From Nemania diffusa (lineage: Eukaryota; Ascomycota; Sordariomycetes; Xylariales; Xylariaceae): a DNA stretch of 64,000 nt. The position numbers were made by a program, and so were the translations under genes. The stretch covers positions 1,984,001-2,048,000 of the forward strand of contig JBBPUQ010000009.1 of the NCBI GenBank assembly GCA_038501195.1. Direction: 5' to 3'. Every line of letters begins with the position of its first letter. Within the stretch, counting starts at the first letter, position 1. Below are positions 51,356 to 64,000 of this stretch, one piece after another. The notes beneath the pieces were generated by a model. It was not told the origin of the DNA, searched no databases, and was given only the letters and a program-made list of their open reading frames with translations.

Positions 51356-54300
51356 ATTTTAAAATTAAACTTTATATTTATTAATAAATATTTAATTTAA
51401 ATATATAACTTTTATTTATTTTATATAATTTATATATTATAAATAAATTATTTTAATTATATATTTAAAATAAAACTATTAATTTAATATATTATTTATA
51501 TTTTTTTAAAAAAATGTTATTATTTAAAATTTTCAAATTAAATTTAAAAATTAATTAAATTTAATTAATTAATTAATTATAACTTTAATTATAATTTTAT
51601 TTGTTATATTATTATTTATAAAATTTATTAATAATAAAAATAAATTTAATAAATTAATTTTATATTAACAATTAAAAATAACAAATTAAAACAATAATAG
51701 TAATTTTAATTAAAAAAAAAGTTTATTATTAACTAAAATATAATTATTATATATAAAATTTAAATTAACTTTTATTATTAATAAATAATTATATTATAAA
51801 AACAATTTAATTTTATTATATTTTTTAAATATAAATATAAAAGCAATATTTTTTAAAAAAAATTATAAATATTATTTTTTAGTTTTATAATATAATTATA
51901 TAATTTATATTTAAAAAACAATTAATTAAATTTAATAATTAATATATAATTTATTAAAATAAAACTAAAATAAAAGTTATATATTTTAAAAAATTTATTA
52001 ATAATTAAAATAAATTTATTAATAAATTTAAAAAAAAATAAAACTATTTTTTATAATAAAAAAAGTTAAATATATTATTTGTTTTTTTAATTTAAAAAAC
52101 TTATTTTATAATTAATAAAAGTTTATTATTAATTTATTATTTAATTATTTAATAATATTTAATAATATAATTAAAATAATTTAAATATTAATGATTATTT
52201 ATTATAATTTAAATTAAATTATAATAATTTAATTATTTTTTATTAAATATTATTATAAACTTTTTAAATAATTAAATATTTATTAATTTATTTTATATTT
52301 TAATAGTTTTATTTAAAACATTTAAATATTAATTTCAAAAATAAAAATTTTAAAACTAATATTAATTTATATTTTATATATAAAAAATGTTATAATATAA
52401 TTATTAATAATTATTAAAAAAAAAAAATTAAAAAAATTAAACTTTAAATATAAATAATTTTAAAAAAAGTTTTTATTTTAATAATAAATTTAATAAAATT
52501 AAAAAAAACATTAAATCTTTTTAAAATAATAAATATAAAAAATTAACTAATAATTAAAAAAAATATATTAAAATATAAATTAATTTAAAAACTTAAATAT
52601 TAATTTAAAATTAAAATTATTAAATTAAAAAAACTAATATTATTAATTAATTTTTATAATAAAATAATTAATAAAATAAATTAAATATTAATAATTATTT
52701 TAAAAATTTAAAGTTATTAATATTAATTATTAAAATAAAACATTTTAATAAATTATTAATATAAATAAATTATTTAATTTAATAATATTTTTATTTTTAT
52801 ATAATTGTTTTTTATAATTATTATTTTATTAAAAACTAAAATTAAAAAAACAATTAATTTAAAAATTTAATAAATTATAAATTAATATAATAAAATAAAA
52901 TAAACTTAAATATAAAATTTAAATTAAAAAAAAAAAACTTTAAATAATATTAAAAAATGTTATAATATAATATATTAATTAATAATTTAATTTAAAATTT
53001 TAAAATTTATATTAATAATATAAAAGTTATAATTTAATTAAAATAAAATTATATAAATAATTTAATTTAAATTTATTAAAAAAAAGTTAATATATTTAAT
53101 AAATTAATTTTAATTTAATATATTATAAAAACATTTAATATTAATTAAATTATTAATATTAATATTTTTTATAAAAAATAATAAAAAACTTTTAATAATA
53201 AATTAATATTATTTTTATTTAATAAAAATTTAAAATATATTAAATTTATAAAATAGTTAATATTTAAAAAATTAATTTATTTAAATTTTTTTTTTTTAAA
53301 TTTAATTAATTAAAATATTATTGTTTTAATTTAATTATAATATAGTTTTAAAATTTAATAATAAATTTAAAAATAATAGCTTTTTATAATATTATATATT
53401 AATTTAATATATTTTTTTAAAATAAAAAATAAAAAAACTATTAAAATTAAAATTTATTAAATTAAATATAAACTTAAATATAATATTTATTTTATTAATA
53501 TTTAAATTTTATATTAATTTTTAATAATAAAATTAATAGTTAAAAAATTAAATTATTTAACTTTTTAATTTAAAAAATATATTTAAAATTTAATATTATT
53601 AATAATTAAATTTTATTTTTAAATTATAATTTAAATTAAACTTAAAATTTTTAATTAAATAATATTATTATTTAATTTAAAAATAAAACTTATATAATAA
53701 TAAAATTTTATTAATATATATATTAATAATATTTTAATTTATTTTAAAATTATTATTATAAATTATTTAAATATAATTTTAAAAATTAACTAAAATATTA
53801 AAATAAATTTAAAAAAATTAAAACAATTAAAAATTAAAGATTTTAAAATTATAAAATTTTAAAAAAATATTTTTTTATTATATTAATAATATTTTTAAAT
53901 TATTTATATAATTATTTAAAAAAAATTATAAATAAATATTAAATTTAAATTAATATAAAATTTTTAAAATAATAAAAAAACTAATTATATTAATTTTAAT
54001 ATATATTAAAATAAATATTTTATATAATATAATTAAAAAAAATTATTTAATAAAATTAAAAAAAAAAAAACAAGTTATTAATTATTTTTTAAAAATTATA
54101 ACTTTATATAAATAAATTTATTTTATATAAAACTAAAAAATATTAATATTAATATAATTTTTTAAATATTGTTATTTTAAATTATTAAATATATAGTTTT
54201 AAATAATTATTAATTATTAATTATTAATTTATTAATTAATTAAAAAAGCTTTTTTAATAAATTAAATTAAATAAATAAACTTTTTAAATAATTTTAACAT

Positions 54301-55754
54301 TATTTTTTAATATTAATAAAAAAAATAATTTTATAAATAATATATTTTTTTAAAAAAAAATTAATTTATTAATAATTAAAACTTAAAAATAAAATAAAAA
54401 AACTTTTATATTTATTAAATTAAATATAATTAAAAATTTTATAATTATTTTTTAATTTATTAAAATAAAAATATTAATTATAAAAAATAATAATTTAATT
54501 AATTTAATTTTAAAAAAAAAATATAATTTTAAATTTAAAAAGTTATAATAAATAAAATTATTTTTTTTAAATTGTTTTATTATAAAAAATATATAAATTA
54601 ATATTAATAATTTATTAAAATTAAACTAATTTAATATAAATATTTAAATAAATTTATTATTAGTTTTTTTTAAAAAAAAAATTATATTAATATATTAACA
54701 ATTGTTATAAATATAAATATAATAAAAAAATAAAAAGAAAATTTCAAAATTATTATATTTAATATTTATATTATAAAATATATCATAATAAATAATAAAA
54801 ATATATTTTTAAACTAATATAAATATAATTATATATAATTAATTATTAATAAATTTAATAAAATTATTGTTATTTTATTTAATTAAAAAATAAATAATAT
54901 AAACAAACTAATATTTAAATATTATTATATATTATATTATATTTTTAATAATATAAAACTATTTATTTTAAAATTTATAAAAATATTAAATTTATTAATA
55001 AATATTAAATATAAATAAAATAATATTTATTATTTTTAAATATAAAATATTATAAAAAAATAAATTATAATTTAAATTAAAAATTATATTTTTATATAAA
55101 TAAATATTAAAAAAATTAAAATAAATATTTGTTAATTTTAAATTTTATATATAATTTTTTATAATGTTTAAAATTAAATTTTAAAATTATTTAATTTTTA
55201 TATTTAAAAAAAAAAATTTATTAATAAATAAATTAAATAAATATAAAAACTAATTATTTAAATATAATAAATTTAAAAAATTATATATAAAATTATTAAA
55301 ATTATATAAAAAAATTAAAAAATTTAAATTAATAAAAAATAAAAGTTTATTAATTTTTTTAAATATAATAAAATATAGTTATAAATTAAATATATTAAAT
55401 TTATATAAAAATAAAAACTTATTTTATATAAATAAATTAAAACAAATAAATAATAATTAAATATTATAATAATTATAAAATTTAATATTAATTAAAAAAA
55501 TTAATAATAAATTAAAATTTAAAATAAATTAAATATTAAAATTAAAATAAAATAAAAATTTAATAATATTTAATATTTTATAAAAAACTTTAAAAATATA
55601 TTTATTATATTAAATTAATATTATTTAAATTAATTTATTAAATTAAAATTATTAATTAAATTATAAAACTAAATAAAATTAAAAATTATAAATAAATTTA
55701 TAAAAAAGTATAAAAATAATAATAAAATATTTAATTTAAATATTATATTTATTT

Positions 55755-56075
55755 AATTTTTAAAATAAATAATATAATACTTTATATAAATTATTAATTA
55801 TAAATTAAAACTTATATATTTAATTATAATAATATTTTATAATTTTTATTAATTTATAAAAATTATTATTTTTAAAAAAACTTATTTTATAAAATTTATA
55901 ATAAAAAAACTTTAATTAAATTTTATAATTTTAATTATAATTTTATTTATAATTTTATATATTTATATAATTTATATAATATATATATATAATTTAAGTT
56001 TTTTTTTTTTTTTTTTTTAAAGTTTTTAATTAATAAAATTATTTAATTAATTTTTATATTTATTATAATTATAAT
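55755..56075 (+). repeat. AT-desert repeat family B, copy 2
   Basis: Partner of 50,985-51,355; see that entry for shared blocks. Ends in a T-run of about 18 followed by AAAG, where copy 1 has alternating T-runs and A. Confidence 0.65.
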
Positions 56076-57924
56076 AGTTATTTTAATAAAAGTAAACTTT
56101 ATATTATAATAAATTTTATTAATAATAAAATAAAAATAAATAATAAAAATAAATTAAAATTTAAATTAAATAAATTTTTTTTATTAATTTTAAACTAGTT
56201 TTTTATTTTATATTATATTTTTAAATTTAATATATAATTTTATTTTAAATAATATATTTTAATATAGTTTTTTTTAAATTATTAAATAATTATAATTTTA
56301 ATATAAAAATAAATTAAAAAAGTTTTATTATATTTATTAATAATTAATATTTAAATTATATAATAAAAATAAAATAATATAATTAAACAAAAGTTTTTTA
56401 AATTAAATTTATATAAAATATAAATAAATAAATGTTTAAATTATATTAAACTATAAAAATAATAATAAAATTTAAATTTATATATAAACTTTAATAATTT
56501 ATTATAACTTTAAAACTATTATTAATATAAAATTATAAAATATTATTTAATTATATATATAATTATATAAAAAATTAAATTAAAAATATTTATATTTATT
56601 TATTAAAAATAAATATTTTTAAAATTATATATATAATTATTATTAAAAATTAAATATAAAAATTTTAATATATAATTTATATTTAATATATAGTTAAAAA
56701 AATAATTTTATAAATTTATAATTAAAACTTTTAAAAAATAATATTTTTAATATTATATTTAAATTGTTTTTATATAAAATTAAAAATAAAATTTATATAA
56801 ATAAATAAATTTTTTTTATTTATAAAAATAATTATTAATAATATATTATTTTTATATATTAATTATTATATAAATTTAAAAATTATTAAAAATAATATTA
56901 AAAAATTAAACTTATAAATATAATAATAAATTAATAATATATACAAAAATTATAATTAATATTTTTAAATTTTAATTAAATAAAAATGTAAATTTTTAAT
57001 TTAAATTTATAATTATATTAAATTATAAAAACTATATAAAAAATAATAATATTTATTAAATTTTAATTAAAAATAAATATATTTTTTTAATATATTTATA
57101 AATAAAATAATTAATAAATTTAATTAAATAATTATATTATTAATTAAATATAAAAAAACAATTTAATATAAATAAATTAATTATTTAAATAAAAATATAT
57201 ATAAATTAATTAATATTAAAATTAAAATTAAAGTTTATATATAAAAAAAATTATTAAAAAATTAAATAAATAAAAAATAAAAAAAAATATTATATTTAAA
57301 TTATATAATTATTATATAAATAAATTAATTTAAAATATATTATAATTTTAATTATAAAATATTAAATATAAATATATTTATATATAATTTAAATTTATTA
57401 TATATTAAAAAAAATATTAATAAATTTATTATTATAAATTTTAAATTAATAATATTATATTAAAAAAGCTTTTATATAAATTTAATAATAAATAAATAAT
57501 ATATTAATAATAAAAAAAATTTAATATATATTTATATTATAAAAGCTTTTTATTTTAATAAAATAAAATAATTAATAAAATTTAATAAATATTAAAATTA
57601 AAAATATTATTTAAAATTTTTTATTAAATTAATAATTTAATTTAATTTATATTTTTAAATATATAATTAAAAGTTTAATTATATTATTAAATAAATATTA
57701 AATAATTTTTATTTTATAATTTATAAATTTTATAAATTTTATATAAATAAATATTAATTCAAAATTTAAAGTTAATATATATAAATAAAGTTTTATTAAT
57801 ATTAAAAAGTTTATTTTAAAAAATATTTATTATATTTATAAATATTTAATAAATAAATTAATATAATAAAACTTTTATTATAATTTATTATTAATTAAAT
57901 TATTAACAAAACATTTTATATATA

Positions 57925-58175
57925 TATATATATAAAAATTTAAAATAATTTATAAAATTTAAAATTTATTTTTAAGTTTTAAAGTTTTATATTAATTTAT
58001 ATATATATTTTATAAAAAAAAATATAATTAAAAAAGTTATATATAAATTATTTATATATATATATATATAAAATTTATAAATTTTATAAATTTTATAAAT
58101 TTTAATAAATTTTTATATTTTTTATTTATTTAATTATATATATTTAATATATATATATAAATTTTATTAAATAAT
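57925..58175 (+). repeat. AT-desert repeat family C, copy 1
   Basis: Aligns with 63,320-63,605 (offset 5,397 at the anchor AAAGTTTTAT). About 51 consecutive bases are identical around that anchor, and the similarity continues through TATATAAATTATTTATATAT to ATATATATATAA.TTTTATTA. Similar sequence in inverted form is also visible at about 48,890-49,060. Confidence 0.75.
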
Positions 58176-58201
58176 TAATTTAATATTAAAGCTTTTTTTT
58201 T

Positions 58202-58286
58202 TATATAATAATTTTAATTTTAATATTAATTAATTTTTTGTTATTTTTTTTTATTATTTAATCGATTTATATATATTTTTATTTAT
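58202..58286 (-). repeat. AT-desert inverted repeat, right arm
   Basis: Reverse complement of 48,061-48,143 with a few substitutions and small insertions; lies directly after repeat family C copy 1. It retains an ATCGAT site, rare in this block. Confidence 0.6.
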
Positions 58287-61200
58287 ATAATTTATTTATT
58301 TATATTAATTAGTTTTTTTAATATTTAATTAAATATTTTTTTTATATTAATATTTATTAAGTTATTTTTATTATTAATTTAATATATTTTTATAATTTTA
58401 TAATTTTTATATATTTTTTAAATTAATATAATATTAATTATAAGTTATTTTTTTTATATAATTTTTAATTTAATTAAATATTTATATAAAAATTTAAAAT
58501 CGATATATATAACTAATAATATAATTAATAGTTTTATTATATAAATAATTTTTAAAAAATTATATTAAATATAATAATATAATTAAATTTATTAATTATA
58601 TTATATAATTATTTATTAATATATTATATATAATTTATTTATATTTAATTAAATTTTAATAAATAATTTTATTTTTAATTATAAAAATATTTTTTATAAA
58701 ACTTTTATTAATTAATATAATTATAAATTTAATTTAAAAATTTAAATTTTTATTATTTATAAATATTTTATTAATAAAAATAAAAATTTTTATATAACTA
58801 AAATTTAAAAATATATAATATAATTTTTATTATATATTATTAATTTATTATTATATTTATATATTTAATATTTTAATATTATTTTTTAATAGTTTTTAAA
58901 TTTATATATTAATTAATAAATTATATAATATTTTTAATTAATATATCAATATAATATATATATTTTAAATTTATTAAATAATATATTATTAAAAATAGTT
59001 TTTTATATAAAAATTAATAATATATAATTATTTGATTTATTTTTATTAAATTAAAAAACAAATCATATTTATTTATTTAGATTTTATTTTTATTAAATTT
59101 AATAAAATATTTAAATATTAATTTTAGTTTTAGTTTTATATAAAATAATAATTTAATTTTTTTTTTATATAAAGATTTTTTAAATATAATATTAAAAATA
59201 TTATTTATTTAAAGTTTTATAATTATAAATTTATTAAATTATTTTTTAATATATAATAAATATAAATTATATTTAAATATTTTTATATTTAATTTTTAAT
59301 AATAATATTTATAATAAATTTTATATTAATATAATTTTAATTTAATTAATTTATATAATAATTATATAATTTAAAATATAATATTTATTAAATTTTAGTT
59401 TTTTAGTTTTTTTAATAAATAGATATAAATTTTATAGTTTAATTTATTATATAATTATATATATATTTTAAAAATATTTTATAATTTTATATATATATAT
59501 TATAGTTTTAAATTAATAATAATTTTAAAACTATAATAAATTATTAATTTATATATTAAATTATTAATATTTATAAAAATATATTAAATATAATAATTAT
59601 ATTATTTTATTTTAATTATATAATTAAAATATAATTATTAATTTTTTTTAATATAAAATATTAATTATTAATAAATATAAATAACTTTTTTAGTTTATTT
59701 TTATATTAAAGTTATAACTATTTAATAATTTAAAAAAAATTATATAAAAAGTTATTTTTTTTATATAATAAATTAAATATAATTTTTTATTAATAATATA
59801 GTTTAATTTATATATAATAAAATTTAGCTAATTTATTTATTATATTAATTATAATATTATAATTTTTAATTATAAAAATTTTATATAATTTTATTTAGTT
59901 TTTATATTTTTTTTATATTATAATTTTATTTTAAAAAAATAAAAAAAATATTTTATATAATAATATTAATTTATTTTTAATTTATATAATTTAGTTAATA
60001 TTAATTTTTATATAAATATTTTTTAATATTTTTATATTTTTTTATATAGTTTTTACTTTTTAAATAATTTTTAATAAAAAAAATAAATTGTTATTAATTT
60101 TAAAATAAACTTTAAAAATTAATAAAATAAATATAAAACTATTTAATTTAATTATATTATTTAAAACTTTTATAATTATTTATAATATTATTTTTTTATT
60201 TATATAATAATTGATTTTTTTATATAAAATATTAAATATATAATAAAATAATATATTTATTTATTTAATTTTTTTAATAATTTAATATATTTTAATAAAT
60301 ATTTTTTTATATAAAGTTTTAATTAGTTATATATTATTATAAAATTTTTTAAATAAAAAATTTATATTAAAATTATATATAATATAATTAAATAACTTTT
60401 AATATATTAAAATTTAATATTAATATAATATATTTTAAATATTATATATATTTAAAAACTTTAAAAATTTAGCTATTTAAAATAAAATATTTATATTAAT
60501 TATATATAAAATTAATTATTTATTAATTTATATAATATTAATAATAATTTTATAATTAAAATTATATTTATTTTTTAATAAAAATTTAAATTTTTTTAAA
60601 ATTTAATTATATAATTAATAATAATAATAAAATTTTTTAATTTTTTAAAATATTAAAATATTAATATTATTATATTTAATTTTTTATAATAATTTTATAA
60701 ATTTTTTTATATAAAAATATTTAAATTAACAATATAATTTTTAAAATTTTTATTTTATAAAATAATTTATAGTTTTTAATTAATTAATATTAAAAAATAA
60801 ATATTTTTATTTTTATATAATTAATATTATTATATTATTTTATTATATAATTATATTTTATACATTATTAAAATAAATATATAATTAATTTATATTTTAT
60901 AATAATAATAAAAATAAAATTAATATATTTAAAATATAAAATTTAATTAATTTAATTAATATTAAAATTATTATAATATTTATAATATTTATAATTTTAA
61001 AACTTTTAATATTATTAAATTAAATTATTATATTATTTAAAATTTAGTTTATTTATATAAAAAAGTTTTTTTATATAAAAGTTTTAATTTAAACTTTTTT
61101 AATAATTAAAATTTTAGTTATATTAATATTTTATAAAATATTTTAATATTTTATATTATATTAATTATTTAAATAAAAATTATTTAATATTAATATTTAA

Positions 61201-61879
61201 TTTTAAATATATATATATATTTTTTATTATATAATAAAAATATATTAAATTTATTAAAAATTAAACTGTTTTATTTTTAGTTTTAAAATTTAAATTGTTA
61301 TTAAATTTATTATTATATAAAAAGTTTTTATTACTTTTATAATTTAATATAAATATATTATATTTTTTATATAATAAAGTTTTTTATTTTAAAATATTAT
61401 ATATAATAAAATATTACTTTTTTATTTTTAATTTTTTTTATTAATTATAATTAATAAATTAATAATTAAGCTTTTTATAAATAAAACATTTTTTGTTATT
61501 TTTATTATTTTTATTATATAATTATTATAGTTTTTAATAAAAATTTTTTTTAAAACTATAATTATATAATTATTTTAAATATTTAATATTATATTATTTA
61601 TTAATAAAATAAATATTTATTATATAATAATAGTTTATTTTTTAATTAAAAAAAATCTATAATATTATTTATAAATTAAAAAATAACGCTTTATATATAA
61701 ATTTTTAATTAATTAAAATAAATTTAAGCTTAAATATATTAAAATATATTTATATAACTATTATATAAAATTATATTTTTTTATAATAGCTAAATTTTAA
61801 AATATATTATATAAATTAAAATTTATTAATTATAGTTTTTAATATTTTAAATATTATTTTTATTAAATTATTTTATTTT

Positions 61880-63310
61880 ATTTATATAAAAATAATAATA
61901 ATTTAATTAATTTAATATTAATTATAATTAATTATTATATTAAAATAATTATTAAATATTATATAAATTTTAATTTATTTATATATTAAATTAATATAAT
62001 TAAAATAATATTATTTAGCTTTTTTTTTAATATAAAAAAAAATATTATATAATATTATTTTTTAATAATTTTAAATTAATAATATATTAAAATAAAAATT
62101 CGAGTTTTATTATATAATATATTATATAATTTATTATTATAATTTTAATTAAACTATTATATTTTAATAAATTTAATAAATTAAGCTATTTTAATTAAAT
62201 TATTATAAATAATTTAAATAAAAAAAATTTTATATAATCGATTTTTATATATAAATAAAAATATAAAATATATAATAAAAATTTTAAAAGTAAATATAAA
62301 TTTTTAAATTTTTATTTATATAAAAAAAATAAATATTTAATTATTTATATTAAATATTAAAATATATATTAATATTATTAATTTTAATATAATTAGTTAT
62401 AATATTAACAAATTTATTTATATAATAAAAAGTTTTAATATATTGATTAATATAAATATTAAAATTAATATTATTTATATAAATATATTATTGTTTAATT
62501 TATTATTATTTTTATTTTTATATTTTTAAAAAATATAAATAAATTTATTATTATATATTATATTATATAATTAAATATTTAAATTATTTTTAATTATAAT
62601 ATTAAATTTTTGTTTAAATATATAATTAATATTTATAAATATAAATTTTATTTATTTATTAAAATTTATTGTAAATATTTATATAAACTATTTTTTTTTA
62701 ATTTTTAATTATATATAGTTATATAAATATTATATAAAATATATTATTAATTTTATAAATTTTAAAGAAATATTAAAATTAATAGTTATATTTTAATATT
62801 TTAAATCTGTTTTTTTTTTTAAATTTTTATTTAAATATTACTATTTTTAGCTATATTTTTATATATAAAGTTATTTTTATTATATAAAACTATTAAATTG
62901 TTATTTTAAATTTATTTAATTATTATAACTATTATTATTATTACTGCTTTTATTGTTAATATTAATATAATTATAAAAAATAAAAAAATAAAAAAATAAA
63001 AATTATAAAATAAATAAAATAGTTAAAAAAATAAATATATAAAATAATTTATACTTTTATTAATTTTTATATAAAAATTAATTAAATTATTATAAAAAAA
63101 ACTATAATTTTTTAATAGTTAAGTTTTATTTATTTAATAATTAATTTAATATATTTTTAATTAATTAATAAAAATAGTAATTTATTTTTTATATAAAAAA
63201 AAAAAAAAAATATAATATAAAAGTTATTTTTAATAATAATTAATTTCTGCTTTTTTATTTTATTAATTTATAATTATATTTTATAATTATTAATTAATAT
63301 TAATAAAACT
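61880..63310 (+). repeat. AT-desert repeat family D, copy 2
   Basis: Colinear with 46,690-47,660 but longer. It keeps slightly more G and C than copy 1 (for example TTCGAG at 62,100, ATCGAT at 62,238 and TTACTGC at 62,941), so it may be the better template for recognising the original element. Confidence 0.55.
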
Positions 63311-63319
63311 TTATATATA

Positions 63320-63605
63320 TATATATAAAAAAAGATTTAAAATAATTTATAAAATTTAAATTTTATTTTTAAATTTTAAAGTTTTATATTAATTTATATA
63401 TATATTTTATAAAAAAAAATATAACTAAAAAAATTATATATAAATTATTTATATATATATATATATATAATTTATAAGTTTTATAAATTTTAATAAATTT
63501 TTATATTTTTTATTTATTTAATTATTTAATAAAAATTATAATTTAAGTTTTAATTGTATATATTTAATATATATATATAAGTTTTATTAAATTATTAATT
63601 TAATA
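63320..63605 (+). repeat. AT-desert repeat family C, copy 2
   Basis: Partner of 57,925-58,175. It follows directly after family D copy 2, so families C and D may be parts of one longer element. Confidence 0.75.
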
Positions 63606-64000
63606 TAAATTATATTAATAATTATAATTATATAATATTTGTTTTATTAATAAATTAATTAAATAATTTATAAATAAATATTATAATTAATATTAAATTA
63701 ATTATATAAATATATTTATATATATTTAAATTTAAAATTATTTTAATTATTTAAAAAGTTTATATATAAAATATTATTATTTTTATTTTTATATAATATT
63801 ATAATTTTGATTTAATTAAAAATTTATTTATTATTATATATTAAATATATATAATAATTTAAAATTTTTATATAAAAACTTTAAATATAAAAAAATTATT
63901 TTAATTAAATTAATATAATTTAAAGTTTTTATTTTTATATTTATTAAATATTTTAAATTAAATATATATTATATAATTATATAAATATTTTATTTTAAAT

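Larger units (their letters stand above)
44431..64000. other. Extreme AT desert (A and T balanced)
   Basis: About 19.6 kb in which sampled 60-base lines contain 0-3 G or C in total. A and T are roughly equal, unlike the satellite to the left. Residual C often occurs as AACTT and residual G as AAGTT, that is in CpT/ApG context, with CpA and CpG scarce. No ORF, rRNA, tRNA or mitochondrial gene is visible. It contains the diverged repeat pairs listed separately. Confidence 0.85.

Noticed and set aside
36141..64000. Mitochondrial DNA or mitochondrial insertion
   Set aside because: AT-rich like some mitochondrial spacers, but no cox, cob, atp or nad genes, rRNA or tRNA patterns are visible, and it is continuous with nuclear-type spliced genes.

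Overview
The window looks like nuclear DNA of a filamentous ascomycete (Pezizomycotina). The grounds are several genes with 50-70 bp GT-AG introns, a Spa2-type polarity scaffold, a Zn2Cys6 transcription factor, a 1480-residue hybrid histidine kinase, and an abrupt switch from ordinary gene-bearing DNA to extremely AT-rich DNA. The class (Sordariomycetes is my guess) cannot be fixed from sequence alone.

Positions 1-30,010 carry the genes. In order they are: the 3' part of a Spa2 scaffold gene (+, cut by the window edge); a decayed O-methyltransferase near 5.64-6.80 kb (+); a MARVEL-type four-helix membrane protein with a Q/P-rich tail (+); a large unrecognised C-terminal membrane protein with a very GC-rich second exon (+); an eight-exon extended-SDR/NAD-epimerase-like gene (-); a Zn2Cys6 transcription factor (-); a short relic of an SRPK-like kinase N-terminus (+); an intronless WWOX-like short-chain dehydrogenase (+); a 439 bp TA-flanked inverted-repeat element (MITE-like); and a hybrid histidine kinase whose last exon lies behind a 57 bp intron (-). 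These are mostly unrelated housekeeping and signalling functions with long gaps. I see no biosynthetic cluster, although the O-methyltransferase relic and the two SDR genes are the kinds of genes such clusters contain.

Positions 30,011-36,140 have no convincing gene. They hold microsatellites and many scattered TAGGTAGG/CCTACCTA tetranucleotide runs.

From about 36,140 to the end (about 28 kb) the sequence is an AT desert with no recognisable gene, and it is internally layered. (i) 36,461-37,020: four gapless in-phase copies of a 140 bp tandem monomer. (ii) 37,021-40,200: degenerate AT-rich DNA that still has some C and G. (iii) 40,201-44,275: a satellite that is A-rich on the + strand with almost no G, arranged in higher-order units (one clear 752 bp duplication, five recurrences of a marker phrase). 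(iv) 44,276-44,430: a pure TTAAA array. (v) 44,431-64,000: sequence with only 0-3 G or C per 60 bases in the lines I sampled, containing diverged direct and inverted copies of the same repeats several kb apart. The best interpretation is a heterochromatic AT-rich block, possibly (peri)centromeric, built from old repeats driven towards pure A+T. A centromere identity is inference only.
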